Shown here: positions 53,425-61,420 of the stretch, one piece after another
Layout of the letters: each line of letters opens with the position of its first letter
Numbering within the stretch: position 1 is the stretch's first letter
NCBI GenBank assembly: GCA_021155045.1
Contig: JAJNQB010000018.1
Location: forward strand, 1 to 64,000
DNA length: 64,000 bases
Reading direction: 5' to 3'
Origin: Arcticibacter sp.
GTDB lineage: Bacteria > Bacteroidota > Bacteroidia > 2-12-FULL-35-15
Notes under the pieces: generated by a model
Database searches by the model: none
Seen by the model: only the letters and a program-made list of their open reading frames with translations
What the model was told of the DNA's origin: nothing
Position numbers and translations under genes: made by a program

Positions 53425-54786
53425 ATGAAAACTATTAAATCGAAAATAACAAATGCAGCGAAACACGGTATGGTAATACTGATGCTTGTACTCACTGCCT
53501 GTTCTGGAAGTAAAGAAAAGGCTGTGGAAGATAGCCATGAAGAAGCAGAGGAAACTGAAGTAAAAGAGGTTTCTTTAACTAAAGAGCAGTTCGACAATTC
53601 CGAAATTAAAATCGGACAGATTGAAAGTAAAAATCTGAATGGCATTTTAAAAGTAAATGGCAAACTGGACGTGCCACCTCAGAATCTTGTATCGGTGAGC
53701 GCACCGATTGGCGGGTTCTTAAAATCAACTGAAATGCTCGAAGGAATGCACGTTACCAAGGGGCAAGTTATTGCGGTTATAGAGCATCCTGAGATTGCCC
53801 AACTGCAACAGGATTTTGTAGAAGCAAAAAGCAAGTATGATTATTTAGATCAGGAACTAAAACGTCAGCAGGAACTGAATAAAGAAAACGTAAACTCTGC
53901 TAAAGTTTTACAACAGACGCAAAGTGAATTTAACATTGCTCAAGCTAAATACAAAGCTTTGGAAGAAAGAATGCGTATGGCAGGGATCAATAAAAGTAAT
54001 GTATTAAACGGCAATATTTCAGGAATGATTACAGTTACCTCCCCCATTAATGGTTATGTAACTAAAGTGAATGTAAATATTGGCAAAATGTTAAATCAAC
54101 AGGATGTAATGTTTGAAATTGTAGATACAGAACATTTACATGCTGAACTAACCGTATTTGAAAAAGACATTACAAAAATCAAAGAAGGTCAACGTGTACG
54201 TTTCACTTTGGCTAACGATCCAAATAAGGAATTGACGGCAACAGTTCATTTGATTGGTCGTTCATTCGATGAGACAAGAAGCGTACGAATTCATTGCCAT
54301 TTGAATAAAGAAGATAAAGAGCTATTGCCGGGAATGTTTATAAATGCAATAATTGAGTTAGATGGCGCAAAAGTAAATTCTGTTCCTGCTAATGCCATTG
54401 TGAAGGAAAACGGTAAGGAATTTATTTTTATAAAAGAAGATAAAACTGGTTGCGGAAAGCATGAAGAATGTACAGGACATGAGTTATGTGAATTAGAGGA
54501 GGATTGTCCGGAACATCCAAATTGTGAGAAGCATGAGAAATGCAAAAACAAAACTACCTGCGAACATAAGGAATGTGCGGAGCATGAAAATTGCAAGAAT
54601 AAAGATGCTGTTATTGGTTACCACTTTACGAAGATTGAAATTAAATCAGGTATAACCGATGGAAAATACACTGAAATAAAACCATTAGAGGAAATTGAAG
54701 AAGGTGTTTCCATTGTAACCGAAGGTGCTTTCTTTTTACTTTCACAAAGTAAAATGGGGGGCGAAATGGATTCTTGTGGACATTAA
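53425..54786 (+). CDS. RND efflux periplasmic adaptor (CusB/CzcB type) with Cys/His-rich insert
   Basis: The protein has 453 residues. A lipoprotein signal (MLVLTACSGS) precedes the barrel-sandwich and hairpin domains (GMHVTKGQVIAVIEHPEIAQ, then coiled coil, then VTSPINGYVTKVNVNIGKML). Between about residues 345 and 395 there is an insert of repeated C-x3-E/H-x-C units (CGKHEECTGHELCELEEDC and similar), likely a metal-binding module. It bridges the RND pump to the outer-membrane factor. It is 11 nt downstream of the pump gene. Confidence 0.92.
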   Translation: MKTIKSKITNAAKHGMVILMLVLTACSGSKEKAVEDSHEEAEETEVKEVSLTKEQFDNSEIKIGQIESKNLNGILKVNGKLDVPPQNLVSVSAPIGGFLKSTEMLEGMHVTKGQVIAVIEHPEIAQLQQDFVEAKSKYDYLDQELKRQQELNKENVNSAKVLQQTQSEFNIAQAKYKALEERMRMAGINKSNVLNGNISGMITVTSPINGYVTKVNVNIGKMLNQQDVMFEIVDTEHLHAELTVFEKDITKIKEGQRVRFTLANDPNKELTATVHLIGRSFDETRSVRIHCHLNKEDKELLPGMFINAIIELDGAKVNSVPANAIVKENGKEFIFIKEDKTGCGKHEECTGHELCELEEDCPEHPNCEKHEKCKNKTTCEHKECAEHENCKNKDAVIGYHFTKIEIKSGITDGKYTEIKPLEEIEEGVSIVTEGAFFLLSQSKMGGEMDSCGH

Positions 54787-54809
54787 AATTTAAATTATAA
54801 AAGATCAAT

Positions 54810-55019
54810 ATGAAAAGAATAAATCAAATAATGAGGGAAATAATAGAACTCACAACAGAAATTGAGGTGAAATACCCTGAACTATATAAGTATTTGGACG
54901 AAACACCAATTACAATCTGTAAAACTCCTGAAAAAGAAATCTGTTTGCATGATCTTGAAAGTTATCTGAATACACTTAAAAACCAATTAAAAAATCACAT
55001 TGCCACACACATAAAATAA
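54810..55019 (+). CDS. Small helical protein of the metal operon, 69 residues
   Basis: Soluble and helical (REIIELTTEIEVKYPELYKY) with a single CKTPEKEICLHDLE segment. Small proteins of this kind often sit in Bacteroidota metal operons. Its function is unknown. Confidence 0.6.
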   Translation: MKRINQIMREIIELTTEIEVKYPELYKYLDETPITICKTPEKEICLHDLESYLNTLKNQLKNHIATHIK

Positions 55020-55109
55020 TATTATGGCAGAGACTTGGTACCTTTTAAGTTTGATAAAAATTTTTTCATAGCCAGGTTCTCTTGCCCGCCAAATTAAAAA
55101 GACGAAATA

Positions 55110-57116
55110 ATGATTAACACCGATCCAAATCACAAACATACCTACGATGCACAAGGCAATATGACCTGTTGTACTTTGGAAGAAAAAATAGATGCAAACA
55201 CAGGGACTCCGCATTCGCATGTGGAAGCGAAACAAATACCTGAATTCGAGAAGGAATCTGCATGGAAGGAGTACCTGCCAGCCATTATAAGTTTCATCGT
55301 TTTAATTTCGGGTATTGTACTTGATAATTTTATAAAGCCGGAGTTCTTTAAAAAATACGTCCGTCTAATTTGGTATATCGTAGCTTATCTTCCTGTTGGT
55401 ATTCCTGTTATTAAAGACGCTGTAACCTCGATTGCAAAGGGGTCTTTCTTTTCCGAATTCTTTTTAATGAGTATTGCTACCATTGGTGCTTTTTTTATTG
55501 GGGAATATTCAGAAGGCGTTGCTGTAATGTTATTTTATGCCGTTGGTGAGCTGTTTCAATCAGCAGCAGTTAAGCGTGCTAAGAGAAGTATAAAATCTCT
55601 TTTAGATGTTCGCCCTGATACCGTTTCTGTAATTAGAAATGGTGTCGCAACATCGATTTCACCAAGCGAAGTAAAAATTGATGAAACAATACAAGTTAAG
55701 CCCGGAGAAAAAGTAGCATTGGATGGTGAACTTATTTCTGAAGTATCGTCATTTAATACTGCTGCTTTAACCGGAGAAAGCAAGCCTGATACAAAACGAA
55801 AAGGAGAGCAAGTTTTAGCAGGAATGATTAATCTTAATACTGTTTCCGAAATAAAAGTGACTGCATTATTTAAGGACAGTAAACTCTCAAGAATATTGGA
55901 ATTGGTGCAAGAAGCAACCGCACGAAAAGCACCTACACAATTATTCATTTCAAAATTCGCAAAAATTTATACCCCAATAGTTGTTTTTTTAGCAGTAGGG
56001 ATTTGTTTGCTCCCTGCACTTTTTGTCAGCAATTATGTTTTCAATGATTGGCTTTACCGGGCTTTGGTTTTCCTTGTTATCTCTTGCCCGTGTGCTTTGG
56101 TAATTTCAATTCCATTGGGTTATTTCGGAGGTATTGGATTGGCATCACGTAACGGAATTCTCTTTAAAGGATCAAACTATTTGGATGTAATGACAAAGAT
56201 TGATACCGTTGTGATGGATAAAACAGGAACACTTACCAAAGGTGTTTTTAAAGTTCAGCAGATTGTACCGGTTGGTATTAATGAAAAAGAATTGTTGAAA
56301 CTCACCGCAGCCATTGAAAGTAAATCAACACACCCAATTGCATTAGCTATTGTGAAACAAGCGGGAGAATTGCTTAAGGGAGTTGAAGTTCAGAACGTAG
56401 AAGAAATATCCGGTCATGGATTGAAAGGTACTATTGAAGGAAAAGAAGTGTTAGCAGGAAATTTAAAACTGCTTAAAAAATTCAATATCACTTATGATAC
56501 AGCAGTTGAAAACATCATCGAAACAATTGTGGTAGTTGCTGTCAACGGAAAGTATGCAGGGTATATTACCATTGCAGATGAAATAAAAGATGATGCAAAA
56601 CAAGCAATAGCTGATCTGCAACTTCTTAAACAAAAAATAGTGATGCTTTCAGGCGACAAACAAAGTGTCGTGGACAAAGTTGCCAAGGAACTCAATATTG
56701 TAAATGCATATGGTAATCTATTGCCTGAAGACAAAGTCAATAAAGTTCAATCTCTTAAAGATGAAAACAGAACCATTGCATTTGTTGGTGATGGCGTAAA
56801 CGATGCGCCTGTAATTGCTTTGGCTGATGCCGGAATTGCAATGGGTGGATTAGGTAGTGATGCCACAATTGAAACCGCAGATGTTGTGATTCAAAACGAC
56901 ATGCCATCTAAAATTGTTACATCAATTAAAATAGGAAAGGTAACCCGAAAAATTGTTTGGCAGAACATAATTATGGCAATGGGAGTAAAGATAATAGTGC
57001 TTGCATTAGGAGCAGGAGGAATAGCCACCCTGTGGGAAGCTGTATTTGCAGATGTAGGAGTTGCATTATTAGCCATTTTAAATGCTGTCCGAATACAAAC
57101 GAAAAAATTTAGTTAG
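55110..57116 (+). CDS. P1B-type heavy-metal ATPase (Zn/Cd/Pb, CPC motif)
   Basis: The protein has 668 residues. The short N-terminus lacks an HMA domain but has HKH, TCC and HSH. The membrane part has the CPC motif (C326-P-C328 in SCPCALVISIPLGY). The catalytic core has DKTGT (D370), the HP of STHPIALAI and GDGVNDAPVIALADAGIAMG. The CPC motif and the rest of the membrane domain fit ZntA/CadA-type exporters of Zn, Cd and Pb. It moves metal from the cytoplasm to the periplasm, where the RND pump can take it. Confidence 0.94.
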   Translation: MINTDPNHKHTYDAQGNMTCCTLEEKIDANTGTPHSHVEAKQIPEFEKESAWKEYLPAIISFIVLISGIVLDNFIKPEFFKKYVRLIWYIVAYLPVGIPVIKDAVTSIAKGSFFSEFFLMSIATIGAFFIGEYSEGVAVMLFYAVGELFQSAAVKRAKRSIKSLLDVRPDTVSVIRNGVATSISPSEVKIDETIQVKPGEKVALDGELISEVSSFNTAALTGESKPDTKRKGEQVLAGMINLNTVSEIKVTALFKDSKLSRILELVQEATARKAPTQLFISKFAKIYTPIVVFLAVGICLLPALFVSNYVFNDWLYRALVFLVISCPCALVISIPLGYFGGIGLASRNGILFKGSNYLDVMTKIDTVVMDKTGTLTKGVFKVQQIVPVGINEKELLKLTAAIESKSTHPIALAIVKQAGELLKGVEVQNVEEISGHGLKGTIEGKEVLAGNLKLLKKFNITYDTAVENIIETIVVVAVNGKYAGYITIADEIKDDAKQAIADLQLLKQKIVMLSGDKQSVVDKVAKELNIVNAYGNLLPEDKVNKVQSLKDENRTIAFVGDGVNDAPVIALADAGIAMGGLGSDATIETADVVIQNDMPSKIVTSIKIGKVTRKIVWQNIIMAMGVKIIVLALGAGGIATLWEAVFADVGVALLAILNAVRIQTKKFS

Positions 57117-57117
57117 A

Positions 57118-57486
57118 ATGAAATTTCACTTTAAAATACCACTGGGTTTAAAGAAACATGTAAATGATGAGTTGGCAAAATCCAAGGAAGCCTTCAGAAA
57201 AGGGGAATTGCAAGTCTCTTGGCGACACCTTGAACGAGCGCATATTCTTGGTCAGGCATATCCAGTTGAACATTCACAGGCGCATTGGCACATGTTATTA
57301 TTTGCATTCCGTATTAAGAACACAAAAGAAATACTTGGTCAAATACCACGTTTGGTTGTGGGTGGAATAAAATCTTTTGTTGGTGAAATTCCTCTTGGCA
57401 ATTCCGGTGGTGCCAATGTACCACCGTTAAGGCCAATGGAAATACCTTCTGATTTGCAAGAGATACTTTCAGCCCACAAAAACTAA
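57118..57486 (+). CDS. DUF3703-family protein
   Basis: The protein has 122 residues from ATG 57118, 1 nt after the ATPase stop codon. The conserved core LERAHILGQAYPVEHSQAHW and the downstream HMLLFAFRIKN match DUF3703, a family found in metal-resistance and mobile loci. The His-rich core could bind metal. Its function is unknown. Confidence 0.82.
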   Translation: MKFHFKIPLGLKKHVNDELAKSKEAFRKGELQVSWRHLERAHILGQAYPVEHSQAHWHMLLFAFRIKNTKEILGQIPRLVVGGIKSFVGEIPLGNSGGANVPPLRPMEIPSDLQEILSAHKN

Positions 57487-57896
57487 ATAGACTGAACTAT
57501 AATGCAGTCGGCTGCTTCGGGACTAATATTAACTTCTTTTCTTTGGCATATAAGAACGATTGAGTTATCAAAATCCTCAATCGTTTTTATGTTTATGCTT
57601 GCACCAATAATCAGATTGTGCTTTTCTAAATACTTGAGAAATGTGGTGGAATGGTCAGTCACACCCATCACTTTGTAGTTGAATTTTACTTTTGCTTCGG
57701 ACAACTTGATAAAATTACTTTTTTGAATTTTCCCTTTCTCATCAGGAATGGGATCACCATGCGGATCGTATATTGGATTACCAAGTATTGAGGCAAGTTT
57801 GTTAATAAGTTTCACGTTATTTAAAGGAGAAGTAACAAATGGCCCTGCTGAAACCAATTTAAAATCTTTTTTGACCTCAACAGACAATGAAAACAT
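57483..57896 (-). pseudogene. DtxR/MntR-type regulator fragment lacking the DNA-binding domain
   Basis: The protein has 137 residues. The signature GNPIYDPHGDPIPDEKGK, preceded by SPLNNVKLINKLASI, is the dimerisation/metal-binding part of DtxR-family repressors, and the C-terminal 75 residues fit the FeoA/SH3-like domain. Full-length relatives have about 215-220 residues with an N-terminal winged helix. Here the frame starts just before the signature, and the upstream DNA is the divergent porin promoter region. It may be a remnant, or a shortened protein that senses metal but cannot bind DNA. Confidence 0.72.
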
Positions 57897-57916
57897 TTAT
57901 ATCCAACTTTAATCAT

Positions 57917-59143
57917 ATGAAGCATTTAATTACAGTTACTTTTTTTATCCTTTCAGCGCACATTTCTTTTTCTCAGATTGACACCAGTAAGGTTAAGAGG
58001 ACTCCGACTGATACATCGAAAATGCAATTGAATTTAGATGCAGTTTATAATCGTCCGTTTTTGCAATACGGAAAAATACCTGTTGCAATTGGTGGTTATG
58101 CAGAAGCCAATACACAATATGCGGTAACGGATGGTGTAACAGAAGGATTTTCATTTCAAATGCGAAGAATGACTTTGTTTTTATCTTCATCCATCCATAG
58201 AAAAATTAAGTTTCTGACGGAGATTGAATTTGAAGATGGAACAAAAGAGATCAACATTGAGTTTGCTGCTTTGGATTTTCAATTCCACCATTTACTAAAT
58301 TTCAGAGGAGGAATTATTATGAATCCTATCGGTGCGTTCAACCAAAACCATGACGGCCCACGTTGGGAGTTTATCGACAGACCAATCTCAGCAACACAAT
58401 TATTGCCATCAACCTTCAGTAATGTTGGATTTGGATTTTATGGAAAGGTGTATAAACCAAATTATGTATGGGCATACGAATTATACTTAACCAATGGATT
58501 AAACGATAATATCATTGGTAATGCAGAAAATAAAACCTTCCTTCCTGCAACCAAATTAAACCCTGACAGATTTGAAGAGAGTTTTAATGGTGAACCGCTT
58601 ACAAGTGCTAAAACTTCATTGAGAGTGAGAAAAATTGGAGAACTTGGTTTATCCTATATGGGAGGCGTTTACAATAAATTTCAGGAGGATGGATTAATAT
58701 TAGATAAGAAAAGAAGAGCGGATGTTGTAGCTGTTGATTTCAATACTACGATTCCAAAAGCGAATACAGTTATCACCACTGAATTTGCCTGGACTTTTGT
58801 TGACGTGCCGGATACCTATACTCAACAATTCGGTAAAAAGCAACACGGAGGGTTCATTGATATTGTGCAACCGATTATAAAAAAGAAAATGTTTGGTTTT
58901 GAAAAGGCAAGTTTTAATGCAGCAGTCCGTGCAGAATACGTGGATTGGAATGTAGGAACTTTCAAAGAAACCGGAGGCAACATAGCAGATGAGATTTTTG
59001 CCATTGTTCCTGCCATTAGTTTTAGAACATCACCACAAACAGTTCTGCGATTAAACTATCGCTACGAATGGAAAAAAGATCTTTTAGGAAACCCTGCTGC
59101 AAGAACCGGAGCTATTCAGTTTGGTGTGAGCAGTTATTTTTAA
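57917..59143 (+). CDS. Outer-membrane porin-like protein (phosphate-selective porin O/P-like)
   Basis: The protein has about 408 residues from ATG 57917. A signal peptide (ILSAHISFSQ) is followed by a barrel with alternating strands ending in FGVSSYF (terminal F). The order of conserved pieces (GGYAEANTQYAV, FSFQMRRMTLFLSS, TEIEFEDGTKEI) is like that of the O/P porin family. Its position in the metal-resistance block suggests a role in metal or anion passage, but specificity is unknown. A longer start at 57887 overlaps the divergent fragment. Confidence 0.8.
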   Translation: MKHLITVTFFILSAHISFSQIDTSKVKRTPTDTSKMQLNLDAVYNRPFLQYGKIPVAIGGYAEANTQYAVTDGVTEGFSFQMRRMTLFLSSSIHRKIKFLTEIEFEDGTKEINIEFAALDFQFHHLLNFRGGIIMNPIGAFNQNHDGPRWEFIDRPISATQLLPSTFSNVGFGFYGKVYKPNYVWAYELYLTNGLNDNIIGNAENKTFLPATKLNPDRFEESFNGEPLTSAKTSLRVRKIGELGLSYMGGVYNKFQEDGLILDKKRRADVVAVDFNTTIPKANTVITTEFAWTFVDVPDTYTQQFGKKQHGGFIDIVQPIIKKKMFGFEKASFNAAVRAEYVDWNVGTFKETGGNIADEIFAIVPAISFRTSPQTVLRLNYRYEWKKDLLGNPAARTGAIQFGVSSYF

Positions 59144-59450
59144 GTCAAAAACTGCATTTGAGTTCATAACGAATCACTTGGTGGACATCCTCTAACCAAA
59201 ATCCACTTCCTTCCTAAGCCTCTCGTCTACCTTTGCTTCGATGATGAGGGAAAAAGCAACTAATTTTAGATCCTCCGCTGTGGTGGCGGATATTGCATTC
59301 GTTGACGACACATAGGAGCTTCCCTATGTGTATGGCATTAATATTTCAAACGTGCAAGTTTATTCCCCTGATTTTTTCCGCTCAAAAAAAGAAAGCCGGA
59401 ATCGCTACCACGTTCCCAAAAGTGTACGTAATTTTTCAATAATAACAAAA
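59144..59450. other. Gene-free control region before the recombinase operon
   Basis: This is 307 bp without a supported gene. It holds a perfect 9-bp palindrome (59308-59331) and a weaker TCCGC/GCGGA stem near 59274-59290. A reading frame starting at 59328 exists, but the start at 59451 is more likely. The region probably carries the promoter and operator of the recombinase operon. Confidence 0.5.
59308..59331. promoter_or_regulatory. Perfect palindrome upstream of the recombinase operon
   Basis: ACACATAGG and CCTATGTGT, 9-bp arms with a 6-nt spacer AGCTTC. No T run follows, so an operator or a recombinase/excision-factor site is more likely than a terminator. Confidence 0.6.
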
Positions 59451-59693
59451 ATGGAAAAGGTTGGAAACGCCTGCAATAACGAGGCGAGAGAGCATGATGT
59501 AACGGTTGAAGAAGTTTTAGCCACAGAGGAATTTAAAAACCTCAGCGAAGAACAAGCGAAGGAAGTTGTTGATTTTGTTAGAACAGTAAGTACGGTTTTT
59601 TATTCCCTCTATAAAAAGCAATACGAACCTGAAATTGTGATTGAAGACAATGAAACAAATAACAATTATGAACCAATAAAAAATGCAGCATGA
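59451..59693 (+). CDS. Small acidic protein upstream of the recombinase, 80 residues
   Basis: Helical (TVEEVLATEEFKNLSEEQAK) with an acidic, Asn-rich end. ATG at 59451 is chosen over a 59328 start that runs through the palindrome region. The stop codon overlaps the recombinase start (ATGA), so the two are coupled. It could be a recombination directionality factor or a regulator. No family was recognised. Confidence 0.62.
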   Translation: MEKVGNACNNEAREHDVTVEEVLATEEFKNLSEEQAKEVVDFVRTVSTVFYSLYKKQYEPEIVIEDNETNNNYEPIKNAA

Positions 59694-61315
59694 AAGGATT
59701 AGTATTATTCGATCAGTTTGCAAAAGGTAAATCGCAACACCTTAAGCGAACAAACAATTGTGTTATTTACACAAGGGTATCAAGTAAAGAACAGGAACTG
59801 GGTTACAGTTTAGAGACGCAACGAAAGGCGTGTGAAGAATACGCTAAGAAGCATCAATATTCTGTGATGGGAGTTTTTGGCGGAACTTATGAAAGCGCAA
59901 AAACGGATGAACGAAAAGAGTTTAACCGGATGCTTTCATTTGTAAAAAAGAGTAGAGAGAAAATCTCCTACATTATTGTTTATAGCGTTGACCGATTTTC
60001 TCGATCAGGTGCGAACGCAATTTACATTAAGGATCAACTTCGGGAACAAGGAATTTATCTTGTTGCGGTTACACAACCCGGAGATGCTTCAACATCGAGT
60101 GGAGACTTTCAACAAAACATTCAAATTATTTTTTCGCAGTATGATAATCAGTTGCGAAGAGAAAAATGTATGGCAGGAGTTCGTGAAGCTTTAATGAAGG
60201 GAGAGTGGTGTCATAAAGCACCCTACGGATACGATGAAATTAAAGAGAACGGCAAACGTAAAATTGTACTAAATGAAAAAGGCAAACTTTTACAGAGGGC
60301 ATTTCATTGGAAAGCAAATGAACGAATAACGCATACTGAAATATCGGAGCGATTAGAAGCCCTTGGTTTGAAGCTTGACGAGAAGCGATTATCGGGATAT
60401 TTCAGAAACCCTTTTTATTGTGGGCTAATGGCACATTCAGCTTTGAAGGGGCAATTGGTGGAAGGCAATCAGGAGAAGATGGTTTCAAAGGAAGTCTTCC
60501 TCAAAGTGAATGAAATTTTAAGCGAGAATAAGCACGGTTATTCATGCCACGAAGAATCGGAGCATATCCCTTTAAAGCGATTCTTAAGGTGTGATCATTG
60601 CGGCTCCTTTATGAGGGGATACGTGGTAAAAGCCAAAAACCTGCCTTATTACAAGTGCAACACCAAGGGGTGCGGTAATAACAAGAGTGCAAGGGAAATC
60701 CACACCTTTTTCGAGAAAGTATTGGCCTCCTTTAGCTTGGTCGGAAATGACGCAATTAGGGGCTTTGTGGCGAAGCAAATCATGGCAAACTACAATAAGG
60801 AGCATAAAGAAAAGGATCAGTCAAAGGAGGGCTTAAAACGCCAAATTGTGGAGATTGAAAAGAAGCTCGAAAGGTTGGAGGAAAGGCTAATAAATGAGGA
60901 ATTAACCCTTGAAATTTTCAATAAGTTCACGGAGAAATTAAAGAAGGAAAGGTTGGATTTGGAGAAGAACCTTATAAAAACCCAAAAAAGGGTGTCGAAC
61001 CTTGAGAATTGCGTAAATATTATAATGGACTTTGCCGCTAACCTCCCGAAAGCGTGGGGTTTGATGGCATATAAGGACAAACAATTGCTTCAATTTTTAC
61101 TCTTTCCTGAAGGAATCCGCTACAGCAAAAAAATTAACCAGTGTCGAACCACCAAAGTAAATTCAGTATTCACGTATATCGCCCATTTGGTGCGGGATAT
61201 GGCGGAAATAAAAATGGGGGATTCCAAACTATTGTTTGAAATCCCCCACTTGGTGGTACCTCGCGGGATCGAACCGCGGACACAAGGATTTTCAGTCCTT
61301 TGCTCTACCATCTGA
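59690..61315 (+). CDS. Large serine recombinase/integrase whose 3' end crosses attR
   Basis: The protein has 541 residues. The resolvase domain (about 22-170) has the catalytic serine S30 in YTRVSSKEQ and the DRFSRSG motif. The recombinase domain (about 185-280) is followed by a zinc ribbon (RCDHCG ... YKCNTKGC) and a coiled coil (about 375-445). The last 17 residues (from RGIEPRTQGF) are the reverse-complement reading of tRNA-Phe, so they are host-derived. In the predicted circle the frame would instead end with 27 element-encoded residues (18982-19062). It catalyses integration and, with a helper, excision. Confidence 0.93.
   Translation: MKGLVLFDQFAKGKSQHLKRTNNCVIYTRVSSKEQELGYSLETQRKACEEYAKKHQYSVMGVFGGTYESAKTDERKEFNRMLSFVKKSREKISYIIVYSVDRFSRSGANAIYIKDQLREQGIYLVAVTQPGDASTSSGDFQQNIQIIFSQYDNQLRREKCMAGVREALMKGEWCHKAPYGYDEIKENGKRKIVLNEKGKLLQRAFHWKANERITHTEISERLEALGLKLDEKRLSGYFRNPFYCGLMAHSALKGQLVEGNQEKMVSKEVFLKVNEILSENKHGYSCHEESEHIPLKRFLRCDHCGSFMRGYVVKAKNLPYYKCNTKGCGNNKSAREIHTFFEKVLASFSLVGNDAIRGFVAKQIMANYNKEHKEKDQSKEGLKRQIVEIEKKLERLEERLINEELTLEIFNKFTEKLKKERLDLEKNLIKTQKRVSNLENCVNIIMDFAANLPKAWGLMAYKDKQLLQFLLFPEGIRYSKKINQCRTTKVNSVFTYIAHLVRDMAEIKMGDSKLLFEIPHLVVPRGIEPRTQGFSVLCSTI
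61216..61247 (-). terminator. Element-borne terminator that now serves tRNA-Phe
   Basis: GGGGGATTTCAAAC pairs with GTTTGGAATCCCCC (minus strand) at 13 of 14 positions over a 4-nt loop, then ATTTTTATTT. It lies 3 nt beyond the tRNA CCA and inside the recombinase coding sequence. Confidence 0.75.
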
Positions 61316-61326
61316 GCTAAGGTACC
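61251..61326 (-). tRNA. tRNA-Phe (anticodon GAA), encoded CCA
   Basis: Acceptor stem GGTACCT/AGGTACC, D arm GCTC/GAGC, anticodon stem AAGGA/TCCTT with loop CTGAAAA (GAA at 61293-61291), T arm CGCGG-TTCGATC-CCGCG, discriminator A and CCA. The CCA and the last acceptor bases come from the element end; with the left flank restored, the 3' end would read ACAA, without CCA. Confidence 0.96.
61253..61260. other. Right attachment core (attR)
   Basis: GTGGTACC in the acceptor end of tRNA-Phe, identical to 18973-18980. GGTACC also occurs at the 5' side of the same tRNA (61321-61326), because the acceptor stem is self-complementary there. Confidence 0.7.
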
Positions 61327-61346
61327 AGCTCAAATATTTAGGGTTG

Positions 61347-61376
61347 CAAATGTAAACATATTTTTTATTTATCAAA
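61347..61376 (-). promoter_or_regulatory. tRNA-Phe promoter
   Basis: On the minus strand TTTG (61376-61373), 18 nt, TACATTTG (61354-61347), a full match to the Bacteroidota -33/-7 pattern, 20 nt before the tRNA 5' end. Confidence 0.75.
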
Positions 61377-61408
61377 AAAAATATTTCGTTTTCAATGGCT
61401 TATTTTGG

Positions 61409-61416
61409 TAGATTTG
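61409..61416 (+). promoter_or_regulatory. coaX -7 box, possibly leaderless mRNA
   Basis: TAGATTTG matches the -7 consensus and is followed by TGAT and then the ATG, leaving only 4 nt. Transcription would start at or near the start codon. Confidence 0.55.
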
Positions 61417-61420
61417 TGAT

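Larger units (their letters stand above)
18973..61260. mobile_element. About 42.3-kb integrative element in tRNA-Phe
   Basis: The boundaries come from an 8-bp GTGGTACC present at 18973-18980 and 61253-61260. The right copy is the acceptor end of tRNA-Phe and the left copy lies just after the host terminator. A large serine recombinase is encoded at the right end. The interior carries typical cargo: metal resistance, restriction-modification, short Argonaute and a virion-like block. The host genes on both sides are ordinary chromosomal genes. No relaxase, type IV secretion gene or plasmid replication protein was seen. GGTACC is itself a palindrome, so the exact crossover base is uncertain. Confidence 0.85.

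Noticed and set aside
59328..59450. N-terminal extension of the small protein before the recombinase
   Set aside because: It would start inside the perfect palindrome and add a poorly coding segment; the ATG at 59451 gives a typical small acidic protein.
61321..61328. Alternative right attachment core GGTACCAG at the 5' side of tRNA-Phe, matching 18975-18982
   Set aside because: This would place the tRNA inside the element and leave the host without it. The 3'-end model is the usual one and also explains the terminator left at 18935-18963. It cannot be excluded from this window alone.
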